This document shows, one piece after another, positions 63,028 to 64,000 of a stretch of 64,000 bases of DNA. The stretch is taken from positions 1,955,501 through 2,019,500 of the forward strand of contig NZ_CP134605.1 in the NCBI RefSeq assembly GCF_031844685.1, given 5' to 3'. Positions within the stretch are counted from its first letter, which is position 1. Every line of letters starts with the position of its first letter. The position numbers and the translations under genes were made by a program. A model generated the notes under the pieces. It ran no database searches. It was not told where the DNA came from and saw only the letters and a program-made list of their open reading frames with translations. This DNA is from Streptomyces sp. ITFR-21. GTDB taxonomy: Bacteria; Actinomycetota; Actinomycetes; Streptomycetales; Streptomycetaceae.

Positions 63028-63468
63028 ATGACCGAACGGCAACCCCTCATCGTCCACCTGGACGACACCACTCCCAACCGCCGCCGCGGCGGTGATCTGC
63101 GGGCCATGCTCACTCCGGCGACGGTCGGAGCGACCAGCGGGTTCATGGGGATGGCGCTGATCCGGCCCGGGGAGCGGATCGGGGAGCACTACCACCCGTA
63201 CTCCGAGGAGTTCGTGTACGTCGTCAGCGGGCACCTGGAGGTGGACCTCGACGGGGTGAGCCACCCGCTGCGCCCGGACCAGGGCCTGCTGATCCCGGTG
63301 GACCAGCGGCACCGGTTCCGCAACGTCGGCGACACCGAGGCACGGATGGTCTTCCACCTGGGGCCGCTGGCGCCCCGGCCGGAACTCGGGCACGTGGACA
63401 CGGAGCTCACCGAAGCGGCCGAGGCGGGGGCGGGAGCGCCCCCCGACCCGGCCGGGGCCCGCGCGTGA
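63028..63468 (+). CDS. Cupin-domain protein, WhiE-ORFII type
   Basis: A 146-residue single cupin. Motif 1 is [20 protein letters not shown] with its metal-binding His/Glu set, and motif 2 is [37 protein letters not shown] lies between them. Its place between the SchA/CurD gene and KS-alpha is that of WhiE ORFII, which is thought to influence cyclisation or stability of the polyketide. Its stop overlaps the ketosynthase GTG (GTGA), so they are translationally coupled. The last 25 residues are a charged, Ala-rich tail. Confidence 0.88.
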   Translation: MTERQPLIVHLDDTTPNRRRGGDLRAMLTPATVGATSGFMGMALIRPGERIGEHYHPYSEEFVYVVSGHLEVDLDGVSHPLRPDQGLLIPVDQRHRFRNVGDTEARMVFHLGPLAPRPELGHVDTELTEAAEAGAGAPPDPAGARA

Positions 63469-64000
63469 ACCGGCGGGTGGCGGTCACCGGGCTGGGGGTG
63501 GTCGCCCCCGGCGGCATCGGTGTGCCGGCCTTCTGGGACCTGCTCACCGCCGGCCGGACCGCGACCCGGGGCATCACCCTCTTCGACCCGGCGGGCTTCC
63601 GGTCCCGGATCGCCGCCGAGTGCGACTTCGACGCCCCGGCGGCGGGGCCCGGCCCGGAGCGGGCCGAACCGGCCGACCGCTACATCCGGTTCGCGCTGGC
63701 CGCGGCCCGCGAGGCGGTCGCCGACAGCGGCCTGGACCTGGCGGCGGCCGACCCGTGGCGGGTCGGCACCTCGCTCGGCTCGGCGGTGGGCGGCACCACC
63801 CGGCTGGAGCGCGACTATGTGGCGGTCAGCGGCGGCGGCAGCCGCTGGGACGTGGACCACACCCGGGCGGGACCGCATCTGCACCGGGCCTTCCAGCCCA
63901 GTGCGCTCGCCTCCGAGGTGGCCGAGGACCTGGGCGTGTTCGGACCGGTGCAGACCGTCTCCACCGGCTGCACCTCGGGTCTGGACGCGGTGGGCCACGC
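63465..64000 (+). CDS. Type II polyketide ketosynthase alpha (5' part, cut by window end)
   Basis: The first 178 or so residues of a minimal-PKS beta-ketoacyl synthase (KS-alpha, WhiE-ORFIII type). [20 protein letters not shown] opens the thiolase fold, [20 protein letters not shown] follows, and [14 protein letters not shown] carries the active-site Cys at about residue 169. A Cys here (rather than Gln) marks the alpha, condensing subunit. It starts at a GTG overlapping the cupin stop. The rest of the gene, and by analogy KS-beta, ACP and cyclases, should follow beyond the window. Confidence 0.9.
   Translation, partial: MNRRVAVTGLGVVAPGGIGVPAFWDLLTAGRTATRGITLFDPAGFRSRIAAECDFDAPAAGPGPERAEPADRYIRFALAAAREAVADSGLDLAAADPWRVGTSLGSAVGGTTRLERDYVAVSGGGSRWDVDHTRAGPHLHRAFQPSALASEVAEDLGVFGPVQTVSTGCTSGLDAVGH

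Overview
The window is high-GC actinobacterial chromosome, almost certainly Streptomyces or a close relative. Evidence: adpA sits directly beside orn and carries an in-frame TTA codon; a complete cellobiose locus (cebR, cebEFG, bglC) is present; a spore-pigment (whiE-type) aromatic polyketide cluster begins at the right end; and GTGA/ATGA gene overlaps with GTG starts are frequent. From memory, the block citrate synthase - recD2 - leucine catabolism genes - hexosaminidase - glmS - adpA - orn - tRNA-His - ceb - bglC follows the order of S. coelicolor SCO2736 to SCO2798. The whiE-like genes lie elsewhere in that genome, so a rearrangement is likely near 56.1-58.5 kb here.

Layout. 0.3-2.1 kb: a SIS-domain sugar isomerase and a class II aldolase (amino sugar or ketose phosphate use). 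2.1-4.0 kb: photolyase and a small HTH protein. 4.0-7.0 kb: an MMPL exporter divergent from its probable TetR repressor, across a nested palindrome. 7.1-8.9 kb: a DedA-type membrane protein and an SDR. 9.2-12.9 kb: citrate synthase, with an unusual pair of C6-loop hairpins behind it, and a RecD2 helicase. 13.3-19.6 kb: a LacI-controlled sugar/polyol operon (TIM-barrel isomerase, DUF993, Gfo/Idh oxidoreductase), a VWA protein and a second TIM-barrel isomerase that looks leaderless. 19.8-21.9 kb: a lipoprotein and a badly decayed GH3 glycosidase. 22.0-27.9 kb: a fused double-cassette ABC exporter with one degenerate ATP site, an agmatinase-family enzyme and a phosphatase-like protein.

27.9-37.0 kb is a fatty-acid/leucine catabolism district. 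An acyl-CoA thioesterase and acyl-CoA dehydrogenase run leftward next to a TetR gene; the liu operon (methylcrotonyl-CoA carboxylase subunits, HMG-CoA lyase, isovaleryl-CoA-type dehydrogenase) runs rightward. An 18+18 bp perfect inverted repeat lies between the TetR gene and the liu operon. 37.1-41.2 kb concerns amino sugars (GH20 hexosaminidase, glmS). 41.3-44.7 kb holds a universal stress protein, adpA, orn and tRNA-His.

44.7-46.2 kb is repeat-rich and gene-free. 46.3-56.1 kb is glucan utilisation: a secreted GH64 beta-1,3-glucanase under a CebR-like box, then cebR, cebEFG and bglC with two CebR boxes. A double-frameshifted AsnC remnant lies between them. 56.6-59.8 kb has a class F sortase, an LAGTG-tailed probable substrate and a two-domain multicopper oxidase. 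59.9-64.0 kb is the left part of the polyketide cluster (FAD hydroxylase, SchA/CurD protein, cupin, ketosynthase alpha cut by the window end).

The most unusual features are in-frame hexamer (ACCGGC) and 12-mer repeat expansions inside otherwise conserved enzymes, the two degraded genes, the C6-loop hairpins, and a CebR-like operator placed on a beta-1,3-glucanase gene.
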